Part shown: one piece after another, positions 21,275 to 32,500 of the stretch
Layout of the letters: each line of letters begins with the position of its first letter
Position numbering within the stretch: position 1 is the first letter of the stretch
NCBI GenBank assembly: GCA_965649825.1
Contig: OZ287717.1
Span: 158,556 to 222,555 of the forward strand
Direction: 5' to 3'
Length of the DNA: 64,000 bases
Source of the DNA: Penicillus capitatus
Lineage: Eukaryota > Chlorophyta
Translations under genes and position numbers: made by a program
The notes under the pieces: generated by a model
The model's input: the letters and a program-made list of their open reading frames with translations, nothing else
What the model was told of the DNA's origin: nothing
Databases searched by the model: none

Positions 21275-22855
21275 TTAATGTCGATGGGTTGCAGAAGGAC
21301 CATCCTCCGTCGCATCTTTCAACGTCCTCAGCAGATTCGACACCTCGCGTCCCATCGCCAACGCACGATCCGATACATTCTCTGAACCCCCTGCCAACAG
21401 ACCGCTCTCTAACTGCACCTACATATGACGGCCGCCGCCATCTGCGCCATCGCTGCGGGGGAAGACACACGCTGAGGAGCTTCTGTGTTAGATCTGGCGA
21501 CAGCTGCAGGAGACGTCGCATCACATCCGCGCGCAGACGTGTGACGCGCTGCAACGTTGATAGGAGGGATCGCTGTCGCGATGGGTCATCGTCGAGATGC
21601 GTCGTGAGGAAAGACGTCACTTCGTCCAGTCCATGCGTCGTCTCCGGCGACCATCCCGCCTGCGCGACAAACCGCCGACGTCGGACGCGTTGCATTCCAG
21701 CGTCTCCCGCCTACCAATTCGTACAGCAGCGCCTCCGCGTCTTCTTCCTGCGGCGGCGCGGCGCTCGCGTCCATCTCGTGCAAAATGCTTGATGTGACAG
21801 GCAGGTCCAGTCGATCAGTCAGTCGACAAGGGAATCGGGATCGGCCTTTGGAAAGACGACATTGACGTCCTCGTAATCTTCCATTCGGTAAGGATTTGGC
21901 GGATCCGGTTTGATATACGAGTCCGGTTCCCACGCGTCTTTTCGCAAGACCTCCGATAGCTCCTCCAAAAACTCGTCCGATACGTGCCCCTCCACTTCCG
22001 TCGGCAGCACAATCTTCAAATAGTTCACCGCCGCTCGCAGCGTTCTGGGATGGCTGACGAGATCCATGACGTTCAGTTTCTTGCCCTGATCGTTCACCGG
22101 CAGCTTCTTGTACTCTTCCGCAATCCACGGATCGATATCCCACACCGTCGGTTCCTTCATCGAAAAGATCTTCCAGATGTCTTTCGCTTTCGCCCCCGGG
22201 CCCAATGCCTCTTTCAGCGTCTTCTCACGGATCTCCGGATTCCGCAGGGCAATCGGCAAATCTTCATCTCGCAACGGAACGTTCTCTTCCGTCCACCTCA
22301 GCGCCTTCGCCTCCTATATCACTCTTTTATACTCATGCCTGATTTGGCAAAAGAGTGAGAGTGGGTGGTAGGTACCCTTGAGTTGTCTTCTTTGTCTGCG
22401 CGGAGAACGGAGAAATCGATTTTGTCCACCTTATTAGTAAAGGGATTTTGGAACTCAAACACATCCGGCAGACACTCGAGATCGATGTCGCCGTCTTCGA
22501 GATCTGGCCGTTCGGGATTGAACTGTGGCGGCTCGACGTACTTCCCAAGTGTGACCATCTTCGTATCGAAGGAGACACATTTTTCCAGCTCCTTCTTCAG
22601 TTTGCTGTCGTCTCTGCGACGCGGCCGCGTTCGAATGTGACGCTTCTCGACGTCGGCACTCGCATCGACCGTCTCCTTGAACGGCGCCACGTGTTCCTTC
22701 GGCGCTTTCTTGCGATAGGCAGTCGGTCGCGGGCGGCGGCGGCGGCCGCCGCTCTCTGCGGGGTTATCTACTATCACTTCGCGAACGCCTCCGATGGGCA
22801 CCGCGGCAAAGCGCCGGACTTGTCCAGCGACGTACGACAAAACGCAACGACGCAT
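21275..22855 (-). CDS. Putative mitochondrial protein (mitoribosome-like), unrecognised
   Basis: The N-terminal frame starts at ATG 22855 with a typical amphipathic presequence (MRRCVLSYVAGQVRRFAAV) followed by a Lys/Arg-rich stretch. An intron at 22314-22375 is supported by the frame on both sides. The downstream exon (to about 21830) is acidic and contains KDIWKIFSMKEPTVWDID and a Pro-rich PDPPNPYRMEDY segment. Further exons reach a likely stop at 21275 after a helical tail (ALAMGREVSNLLRTLKD). Splice sites between 21830 and 21330 are tentative. Composition (basic N-terminus, acidic middle, no catalytic motif) resembles lineage-specific mitochondrial ribosomal or respiratory assembly subunits, but this is inference. 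The 22314-22375 intron is nearly all hairpin. Confidence 0.55.
22314..22375 (-). repeat. 62 bp intron with a perfect 10 bp inverted repeat
   Basis: TCACTCTTTT at 22319-22328 and AAAAGAGTGA at 22349-22358 are exact reverse complements with a 20 bp loop. They occupy most of the intron. The frame is continuous when the intron is removed. Confidence 0.8.
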
Positions 22856-22869
22856 GATTGCATAAGTCG

Positions 22870-23180
22870 ATGCAGGTCGACAGCCTTCCGTCCAAAGCAA
22901 ACGAAGACATGTGTGCGTATCTCTTCGCCTCTTCGCTGCGATGCACGTACCCGTTCGCGTTGTTATGTACGACGTCGGTGTGGGTCAGGTCTGGAACGCT
23001 ATCCAGAAGACAAAGAGAAATGCCAGGAGCAGTTCGATGCCTATAAAGCCTGTCGCAAGGCGGAGGTCGGTACGGTGTTTGTCGTCGATCTGACGCACGG
23101 CGTCGGTCTCGCAGGTTCTGACGCGACGCGAGCGGCGCTTGGAGAAGGCGAAAGCGATGGAGAGTCGGCGGCGGCAATGA
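22870..23180 (+). CDS. Twin CX9C (CHCH) mitochondrial protein, COX23/CHCHD7-like
   Basis: Two cysteine pairs with nine-residue spacing are visible: one in MCAYLFASSLRC near the start and one in KCQEQFDAYKAC. They are separated by a LERYPEDKE turn, giving the usual helix-turn-helix with two disulphides. Such proteins are imported into the mitochondrial intermembrane space by the Mia40 relay and assist cytochrome oxidase assembly. After the second pair, a GT-AG intron (about 23066-23114) leads to a basic tail with stop at 23178-23180. The first splice junction, between the two cysteine pairs, could not be placed exactly. The likely start is ATG 22870. The gene is head-to-head with the mitochondrial-like gene ending at 22855 and converges within 6 bp on the next gene. 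Confidence 0.7.
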
Positions 23181-23185
23181 GACCA

Positions 23186-24376
23186 TCACTCGGTATCTGA
23201 TCCTTCCTTGCGGGTCATCTCGTTGGGCAAACTGAAAGTGGATGCTTTTATGTCCATGCGGAACCGTTTTCTGATTGGAGGCTCTTGGCCGAAGAGCCGG
23301 AGGCCATGGGATGGGGTGTGTGGCGGCGGCGGTCGCTTTTTCGTATGCCATCGATAGAAACGCGCTGCGGTGCATTGCTGCTGCTCCCAGTCGAAACGAA
23401 AACGTCCGTCGCGGATGGCATCGGAGAGATCTTGGATGAAAGACCAACGCTCCATACCCTGACGTCTTTTCGGCCAGCGAGTGTTCTTTCGCCGTGATGT
23501 GACAGGCGCCGGGCCGCGAAACGCCCACTGCGTCTTGAGAAACTGAAGAACGGTATCGATGGGATCGTGCCTTGACCCATCGCCTCGATCCTCCACATAG
23601 AGATGCGCACGACGGGGCAGGGGGAGGATCTCGGGATGGTGATAGAATCGCCGAATGGATGACGGTACCCAGTGATCGCCACACTTCTGACTCCACATGT
23701 GTGTCCACTCCCGCCGCCATGCCTCACGAAAACGATTCCTCTCCTTGCGCCGCCGACCAGACGACATCCACACCTTCCTTCGAAAAACGCCGTAGGGGCG
23801 ATGCGCTTCGCTCAGGCCATCGCCAAACGGCAGCGTTCGGAATTCGACACGAGGAGATGGCGGCTGGCGATCCGCCTCTGCCTCGGGCATGCTTGGAAGC
23901 GACGGGGAAGATGTCATGTCATCGTGGTCTTCCATCTCGGCCAGTCTCTGATCCACGTACTCAGCAAAGATCTCGATCGGCACGCCGTCGATCGTCGTCT
24001 CTTGTGGCGGCGCTGGCGGCGCCGGCAGCGATAGGCGTTCGGAAATGGAGCTGTGCAGGATCTCGTCTGGACCAAACTCCTTCTTGCGGACTTGGACGCG
24101 AATGGAACGTCGTCGAAAGGCACCGACGTTCAGAAAAGCAGATCGCCATCTCTTGGAACTCGGATCCGGCTCGACCGCACGGCGTTTGTGCTCGTGGCCT
24201 AGGATGGACCCCAGTACACCACTGTCCTTTACAAACTCGCCACGTTCGATGCGTTCCAACTCAACCCGGACGATCCGTTCGTGCGGTCGCGGTTTCCAGG
24301 AATGGAGGCACGCCACGAGGGACGTAAGGCGCGTTGGATTGAGACGGCAGGACAGGAGAAGGCGGTGCATGGACAC
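23186..24376 (-). CDS. Single-exon basic protein with mitochondrial-type presequence, unrecognised
   Basis: A 396-codon uninterrupted frame, which is unusual among the intron-rich genes here. It begins MSMHRLLLSCRLNPTRL, an Arg/Ser/Leu-rich amphipathic start typical of mitochondrial import. The rest is strongly basic with many Arg and Trp and several PPP runs. Together with the two neighbours this makes a run of three genes with mitochondrial features; a mitoribosomal or assembly role is possible but not shown. The stop lies 6 bp from the CHCH gene stop on the other strand. The start faces the kinesin gene at 24653, leaving 276 bp for a shared promoter. Confidence 0.65.
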   Translation of the reverse strand: MSMHRLLLSCRLNPTRLTSLVACLHSWKPRPHERIVRVELERIERGEFVKDSGVLGSILGHEHKRRAVEPDPSSKRWRSAFLNVGAFRRRSIRVQVRKKEFGPDEILHSSISERLSLPAPPAPPQETTIDGVPIEIFAEYVDQRLAEMEDHDDMTSSPSLPSMPEAEADRQPPSPRVEFRTLPFGDGLSEAHRPYGVFRRKVWMSSGRRRKERNRFREAWRREWTHMWSQKCGDHWVPSSIRRFYHHPEILPLPRRAHLYVEDRGDGSRHDPIDTVLQFLKTQWAFRGPAPVTSRRKNTRWPKRRQGMERWSFIQDLSDAIRDGRFRFDWEQQQCTAARFYRWHTKKRPPPPHTPSHGLRLFGQEPPIRKRFRMDIKASTFSLPNEMTRKEGSDTE

Positions 24377-24652
24377 GTCAACGTCTGGATATGCGCTGCA
24401 TTTTGGCAGAAGTTAACCTCCGTGGTATTATTGTCATCCACCTCTTGATATCTTTCTTCGCAACGCTATTGTTCCTTCGATACGCTGTCGACTACCGTTC
24501 GCGTGTTTCTGCCGCATTCCCGTGACTCTCTCCGAACGCAAGTGCTTGACGCGGAGACGCAGAAGGAACGGTTATCTGCCGCAGCAGTCGCAACAACAGC
24601 GATTTTATCGCACGACTTCGCTAACACGACTTCTTTCCACGACAAACGTCCC

Positions 24653-27600
24653 ATGGATTATACACCCGTAAGTTCCGCCCACCGCCCAGGCGACTTCAGC
24701 GGCAAACCCGACGGTGACGTGTTAGGGTGAAGATGTACCGGCTGTGGGTGTCCGGGACTCTTTGCCAGCGCTGAACAGCGTCGAATTCAAGTTTCAAGTA
24801 CGCCTGCCTTTGCGTGCAGTCGTTCGTCAGAGGCCCTCCAACGGCATCGCTGCTTAGATTGATGAACATGTCAAAGTGAATGGCGCTACTGAGAAGAGCG
24901 AATCCCGTCGTTCCTCCGTTTTGGACGTCGCCGAAGACCCACCCTTTGCAGACGCCGAAGGCGCCCTGCTCGATGAGCTGCTCAAATTCTCCGAAGTCCG
25001 TCACCATACGCATCCACCCGCCGCCAGACCCTTCATGTGTCTGCAGAAGCCACTGCCGTCCAGTTTGCTGAAGTTGGACTCCAACCGGACGCAGGACGCT
25101 TTGAAGATGCACGAGTACATCTGTACCTATATGGGCTTCCGTCCAGCGTCGCTCGAAGCCGGACAGCTGGTCGAAACGGCATCGCGTCTCATCAAGACGT
25201 GTGCCAAGCATCCGGATCTGAAGAACGAACTCTACATGCAGCTGATCAAACAGAGCCGAAGTGTCCCACTCGAGGAGTACAGAGATCGCGTCTGGGAACT
25301 CTGGATCGTGGCGGCGTCCGTCTTCGATCCGGCCAAGGTGAACAGACCCCAAGGCCCGCTCAGGGTCTGCACTCCTGTCGCGTCTCCGTAGGAGTACATC
25401 GCCGTCATCTCCGAGTACATCCACCAGGTGATGCAGGAGTCCCACGACTCGGCCCGCATGAAGGAGCTCGTGTCTCGCGTCTGGGCAACATTCAAGCGAA
25501 CAACACGCGCCGGACCGAGACAGGAGGTGACGTCGCCGGCCCGCTCGCGCTCGTGCGACATGAATCTTCCTTAGGCGCTGGGTCTGGACGAGATCGAGGC
25601 ACTGCTGTTGAACAAGAAGTTGACGACGAGAGTTCAGTTTCTGGACGGACGCGAGTGCCGCTTCGATTACCACACGACATCGACGGTCCAGGAGGCGATC
25701 GAGAGCATCGCCGAGACGATCAGCCTCGCCAACTACGCGACGTTTTCGCTCTACGAGATAAAGCCATCCGAGGCGGTGGAGAACGGAGAGCTCGTGGACA
25801 CGCACAAACATCTCGAGGAGAATCTGTACATCGCCGACATCCTTTCGCAGAAGGAGGACAAGGAAGGAACTTACTTTCTATTCAAGAAACGCATGTTCAG
25901 GTGAAACGGCCCCTATCTCGATCGAAGGCCTCGGGAATGTGTGTCCGTCCGGCAGGGAACAAGACGAACACATCACGGAGCCGATTTTTCTGTCGCTGTC
26001 CTATATGCAAGCGCAGCATGACTTTCTGAAAGGAAACTATCCAGTGGTCCGGGACGACGCGGCGCAGATGTGCGCCCTGCAGATCATCGTCGCCGAGGGC
26101 GCCGATTTGAAGAAGACGGATCCGCGTTTCATGAAAGCCGCCGAGAAATTCACGACCTCTCAGGTGCCACCCGGTCCTCGGGGACCAGAGAGATGAATGA
26201 CATGGCCGTGCAGATTCTGATGTCGCGCAAGCGTCAGCAATGGCACCAGGACGTCTACCACAGATACAACGCCTTCAGCAAGCTGACGAAGGAGGGAGGA
26301 AAACTGCAGTTCCTGAGAATCATCCACAGTCTGCCCTACGGTGCGTGCCGTTCCTCTGCATCGCGGCGCCGCCATCTGATGCCTGCCTGCCCTTTAGGAA
26401 ACTCGACGTTCTTTCCCGTGCGACGGAACGCCGATCCGATCGGTCTGTTGCCATCCAAAGTGATCCTGGGCATCAACAAACGCGGCGTGCATTTCTTCCG
26501 ACCGGTCCCCAAGGAGTACCTTCACTCGGCAGAGCTGCGCGACATCATGCAGTTTGGATCCAGCAACAACGCCATCTTCATCAAGATGAAGGTCGCCGGC
26601 GTTCTGCACGTGTTCCAGTTCGAGACGAACCAGGGCGAAGAGATCTGCATGTCCCTCCAGACGCACATCAGCGATCTGATGATGAAGCGATTCGCCAAGG
26701 TACTCACCTCCTTTACATACAGCAATGATGTGACGTTTGTGTTGCCTGTGGTGTGCTAGACTCGGAAGATGTCCGAGACGCAGCGTCGTTCGGGCAGGGA
26801 TGGTTTGCCGGACGCCAATTTCGGCGAGAAATACGAGCACCACATTCGACAGATGCATCAAAGACTACAGGAGCACCAGACGCACATCTCGAAACTCCAA
26901 CAGATACAGCAAGCGTCCGAAGCCGAGCTCGATTCCATTCTGAACGAACTCGACGAAACCCGACAGAAGCGTCGCGCGGTGGATTCCGAGAAGAACACGC
27001 TGCAGAGCAACCTGCTACAGATGCGTCGAGATATGACAGCCCTCAGCCGTTCGCTCTCCGATCTGAGAGGCGCCCTCGTGGAAGAAGAGATCGCCAAGAT
27101 GACAGAGATCAACAAACTGACGGAGGCAGTGGACTCGGCCAAAGCCCAGAGCCTGGAGGAGGAACTCAAGGCAAAACAAGAGGCCATTGCTGCCAGCGAA
27201 CAGCGATGCGCCGAACTGGAGCGTCAGTTGGCCGACACCGTCGCCAGTTACCAGCAACTCACCAGCGATTTGTCACATCTAGAGGAAACGCGGTCCGAAG
27301 AGGTCCAGCAACTCAAACACGAGCTCGCCGACGTCAAAGAGAACGTCCATACTCTGGAGCAACGTCAGGAGGCGGAGCTGAACGATCTGGTCGAGCGTGT
27401 GGCCAACATCACCGCGATGTACAACGCAGACTTGGCCGAAATGGAACAGGTACACGAGGATCAACTCGAAGTGCAAGAACTCCTGGACCTGAGAGCTGAC
27501 ATTCAACGTCGCGAGAGCAGTCACGCCGTCGTGATCGAAGGCCAGGCAAAGAGAATCGACTACCTGGATTCCGAGTACAAAAAAGAACAGATCATGCGCA

Positions 27601-28867
27601 AGCGCTACTTTAACCAGATTGAAGATATGAAGGGGAAGATTCGCGTCTACTGTCGCGTTCGTCCCATGCTGCCCTTCGAAAAGAGCAGAGGGCAGGATAT
27701 ATCGGTCTCTGTACCCGATGACATGACCATTACCCACCAATGGAAAGATGAGAAGAAAGATAGGGAGTACGTCTTTGATAGCGTTTTTACACCCGACATT
27801 CGACAAGACCAGGTGCGTCCCTCTACTGTGTGCCGCATCGCCCTGACCCATGGTTCTAGGTTTTTGAGAGTACGAAGCATTTGGTTCAGTCTGCTGTGGA
27901 TGGATTTAATGTCTGTATCTTTGCCTATGGCCAGACCGGCTCGGGCAAGACCTTCACCATCTATGGATCCGATTCTCAACCGGGACTGACGCCAAGAGGC
28001 ATCCAAGAACTGTTCGATATCCTCGAACGCGATGCTGCGAAGTACACATCTTCTGTCAAGTGCTATATGCTTGAGCTGTACCAAAACACTGTGGTGGATT
28101 TATTGACGCCTTCCAAGAAGAAACCGGTAAGACGCGGGCGATCGGTATGGACGGATTGATGAGGGTCTCTTAGGTGAAGCTCGATATCAAGATCGATGCC
28201 GGGGGGATGGTGGTGGTTCATGGCGCGATCATGGAAGAGGTGACGTCTGCTCAGCAGCTCATGGACGTCATCTCGGCCGGACAGAGGCGACGACACGTGT
28301 CCGCCACGCACATGAATAGAGAGTCATCTCGATCGCACTTGATCATGAGCTTCATTATTGAATGTACCAATCTTCAGACGCAGAACGTCACGAAGGGCAA
28401 GCTCAGTTTTGTCGATCTGGCCGGATCGGAAAGGTCAGCCGCCAGACGGATCAAAATGATCATTCTCAGCCGGCGGCGCGTGTGATCGCAGGATTAAGAA
28501 ATCGAAGGCGGAGGGCGAGCAGCTAAAGGAAGCGCAGGCGATTAATAAATCGTTATCTGCCCTGGGCAACGTGATCGTCGCGCTGTCGCAAGGAAAGGGC
28601 CACGTTCCGTACAAGGACAACAAGTTGACGCTGCTGATGAGCGACTCCATCGGCGGCAACGCCAAGACGCTGATGTTTGTGAACGTCTCGCCGACGGACA
28701 GCAACTTGGACGAAACTCAGAACTCGTTGCTCTACGCGACGCGTGTGAAGGCCATCAAGAACGATCCCTCCAAGCTGATGCTGGCAAGGGAACAGGCCAA
28801 GATGAAGAAACAAGTGAACCGTTGGAAGGCGGGTATGGACGTCTCCCACATCCTCGCTCAGTTGTGA
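24653..28867 (+). CDS. KCBP-like kinesin-14 with MyTH4-FERM tail and C-terminal motor (copy 2)
   Basis: Thirteen exons splice exactly to 1189 codons. Introns are 24668-24725, 24798-24857, 24996-25046, 25338-25391, 25526-25574, 25902-25955, 26164-26213, 26341-26397, 26700-26759, 27813-27859, 28127-28173 and 28434-28491. Domains: MyTH4 about residues 75-230, FERM about 230-540, coiled coil about 555-825, and a kinesin motor from about 828 to 1165. The motor has P-loop GQTGSGKT, switch I NRESSRSH and switch II DLAGSE. A C-terminal motor after a coiled coil means a minus-end-directed kinesin-14. The [12 protein letters not shown] neck junction and the MyTH4-FERM combination are those of plant KCBP, which links microtubules, actin and membranes. 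After the motor only about 20 residues remain, with a shortened version of the calmodulin-binding helix region. Most of the tail region is duplicated in inverted orientation at 6905-9737. Confidence 0.95.
24775..27602. repeat. Inverted duplication arm B (partner 6905-9737)
   Basis: Near-identical reverse complement of 6905-9737, from within exon 2 (ACAGCGTC) to just before the motor neck (GCGCAAGC). Introns and exons are both conserved, so the similarity is recent at DNA level. Confidence 0.9.
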
Positions 28868-29575
28868 CGGCGGCCGCCCACAAGTCCACTCCATTGACGC
28901 ATCTGTCCGATGCCTGGTTGGTTGACCTGCATTTCATTGTGCGATTCTCAATGCCGCAACAACGTTTGTGTTTTTATCCGCGTCCCGCGACCCAATAAGG
29001 GATTCTTTTCGTCTTGTATCGATCGCCTTTGCTCTTTGTACATCGCTCTCCACGCACTCTCCCCGCAGATAAGGGGAAGCTCGTTTATGGGTCTGGTGCG
29101 TACTGTATCGCCCCTTGCTAAAGTACAGGGCATGGTCAGCGTTGTTTTTGGCTTCGCTGTCAGGTCGTGTTGAATAACCCGCCCGCCTACCCATCAATCC
29201 ACTCGACCAAGGAGTCACGATGATGATGCTTGAGAAATCTCTCTCCCTTGAAACACGTCCTGTGTAGAGCTGTCACATTCAGATGCCTTTAACGATTCTC
29301 GGCGGCACTGCTGGGGTAAATCTGCAGATACGCTTCTGCTGACATCATATCTGTGGCCCATACGACATCTACAGATAGATTGGCCTGACACGCGTCGACC
29401 GTAGACCCGCGTCGATTTTCCTCCGGATAAAACGGACCAACACATTCGCGTTCGTTTGTTTCTTGGATAAGGAGCGCCTCTCCCTGCCTCGAAGCCCTCG
29501 CTCGACCTCTAGACATCCGCGCCGAATTATTCAAGACCGCATTTATTCCGACGTTCAACTTCGCCGTCGCCCAAC
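28868..29575. other. Spacer between tandem kinesin genes
   Basis: Holds the 3' UTR of copy 2 and the promoter of copy 3. No additional frame is convincing. A pyrimidine-rich stretch with TTATTCC lies just before the copy 3 start. Confidence 0.45.
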
Positions 29576-32500
29576 ATGGCCGAAGAGGTAACCGTGTTGC
29601 CCCCGTCGCCCGCTGCCGCTCGAGCCATTCACCTGCTGGCTGTCAACAACCGAACCCTTACCCGCCCTATGGCCGCTGTGTAGGACGCGGTATCCGTTTC
29701 GACGTATGCGTCGAACAAGAATCTCACTGGGCTCGGCAGCGTCGCCGGCAATTTCCAGGTAATATCCGCCGTCGCAGCTCCGACGCCGGCCAGCCCGATG
29801 GACCGTTGACGGGTGCGATGTGTAGGTGGATGGCTTGCCACGACCGACGAGCAAGTGCCCCGAAATCGTGAACAAGAACGTTCAGGAGTCGGAAGATCCG
29901 CCTTTCAATGAACAGGACGACATGAGCCTCGAAGACCTCCTCGTCTTTTCACCTGTCACCCATCAGCACCTATCGACGATCTCTCCTGAGCCGTGTCTGC
30001 CACGCAGGAAATGATAACGACGAGTATCCTCCGAATGGATGGGGAGAACAATGAGAAAGCCGTTTTGATGTTTAACGACGTTTTGAAGTATATGTCGGAA
30101 TCTGACGACCCTGCAGAGAAGGTGCCGCAGAAAGACGTCGCTGGCAGGATCATAGAGGACTGCCTCCGCGCCGCCATCCTCAAAGACGAGCTCTATATGC
30201 AGCTCATGAAGCAGACGCGCAACAATCCCAATCTCACATCGAAGATGCGCCTCTGGGAGCTCTGGCTCGTTCTCGCTGCATCCGCGCCGCCATCCAAGGT
30301 GCGCCGCCAGCTGTCACATCGAGGGGCTGCCACGATCTGTGCTGTCTGCAGGACTATGTGTCCCTCCTGTCCGAATTCATTCACAGCGTCATGCGTGACG
30401 AGTCCGAGGACGAAACGGTGCACGGTCTCGTGGAACGTGTGTGGAACACGTTCAAGCGCTCGACGAAGGCGGGACAGAGGAAAGCCGCGCTGCAGTCTGC
30501 CGATATCGAGGCGCTGTGGGAGAACAAGAAACTGGTCACGCGTGTCTCGTTCTTGGACGGCAACGCGGCGACGCTGGACTATGAAGTCATGACGACTGTC
30601 CAGGAAGCTGTGGAGTTGCTGGCCAAGACCATCGAACTGGAAAACTTCAACAGTTTCACCATCTATAAACTTTACACACCGCGACAAGATGAGGACAGCC
30701 ACGAGGCCGTCCAAGAGCAGCACGTGCTGCTCGATGAAAACAGATACATCGCGGACATTCTGGCAGAGGCCAAGGCCGAAGGAATTGATGTGACGTTGCT
30801 GTTCAAGAAAAAGATGTTTAGAGAACAGGACGAGCACATCACGGAGCCCGCATTCGTTAACCTATCCTACGCTCAGGCTCAGCACGACTTTCTCCAGGGG
30901 AATTATCCGGTAGTGAAGGATGACGCCTCCCAGATGTGCGCCTTGCAGATCTTCGCTGCGCAAGGACCGGGTCTCGACGAAAGAAGCGACGTCTTTCTGC
31001 GAGAGCTCGATAAAAATCTCACCAAACAGGTGGGTACCCCTACAGGCGGCGGCGCCGCCACTGAGCGCCGCCACTACTGGCGTCTGTTCTAGGTGAGAAT
31101 GACACGTCCAGGGGAGGAATGGCGTCGGGATGTGTATCGCAGATATGTCGCCTTGAGCAAACTGACACAGGAACATGCGAAGCTTCAGTTCTTGAGGATT
31201 CTCAGAAGTCTGCCCTACGGCAATTCGGTTTTCTTTTCGGTCAAACGAACGGAGGACCCCATCGGTCTGCTGCCGTCCAAGCTGATATTGGGTATCAATA
31301 AGAGAGGTGTCCACTTCTTTCGACCGGTCCCCAAGGAGTACCTTCACTCGGCCGAGCTGCGCGACATCATGCAGTTTGGATCTAGCAGCCACGCTATCTT
31401 CTTTAAGATGCGTGTCGCCGGCGTTCTACACATCTTTCAGTTCGAGACGCGACAGGGAGACGATATCTGTATGGCCTTGCAGACACATATTACCGATATT
31501 ATGATGAAGCGCTATGCCAAGGCCAAGGAGCACAGGCGACCGGCCAATTCTACTGGACTGGCGCAGGCGAATTTCGGTCCGAAATACGACCAGCACTTGA
31601 AGAAGATGCAGAAGGATGTCGAAGAGGCGTCGATGCGAATTGAAGAACTGGAGAAGGAGGAGAAAGAGGCGACGTATAAAGTACAGGAGATGCGTACGCA
31701 GCTCGAAGGCATCCGAACCAATCTCACCAGCTACGAGTCGCAGAAGATGGATCTGCAGTCCGAAATCTCTGCCGCTCGCAAAGCCATCGGCGCCGCCAAA
31801 GAAGAGCTCCACGATATTCAAGCCGTCCGTTGCCTTTACGTCTGACGATTCTCCCAACCGTCGCTGTCTGTTGACAGGAACTCGCCGCCATCGAGACGCT
31901 AAAGGCATCTGAGGTCACCGAAGTCGCCGTCCCGAATGCCGACAGTGTGCAAGTCCAGCAGCTACAGGTCAACTACGAACAACTACAGGCAGAACTGAAA
32001 GAAGCCCAAGAAAAGTGCGATCGCGTTCTCACTCTTTTTTGTCGCTATCTTATGGATGTCACTCTTTAGGGAAGACGCCGTTTCCAATCAGCTAGATGAG
32101 ATCGAAGAGCAGAGGAGCAATGTTAGCAAGCGTTTGGGAGAGCTCGAGGCGTTGAAGGGAACGGAGGTCCAGGATCTCAAAGCAGAGTTAGAAGATATCA
32201 ACAGCAACTTGAAGAATCGCATCAAAGCTAAGGACGGCGAAGTGAACGAGCTCCAGGAGAAGCTCGCCAATATGACAGCTATGTATAACGAAGACCTGGC
32301 CGAGATGGCTCAGATGAAAGAGGACCAGACGGAACTGGTGGAGCTTAGACAGATGCGTCAGGACGTCGAGCGTATGGAGAAGGAAACGGCGTCCGTCATT
32401 GAGGGTCAAAGGAATAGAATCGATTACTTAGAGAAGCAGTACAAGGAAGAACAAGTTATGCGCAAGAGGCACGTCTCAGCCGCCGGCGGCGGCGGACGGT

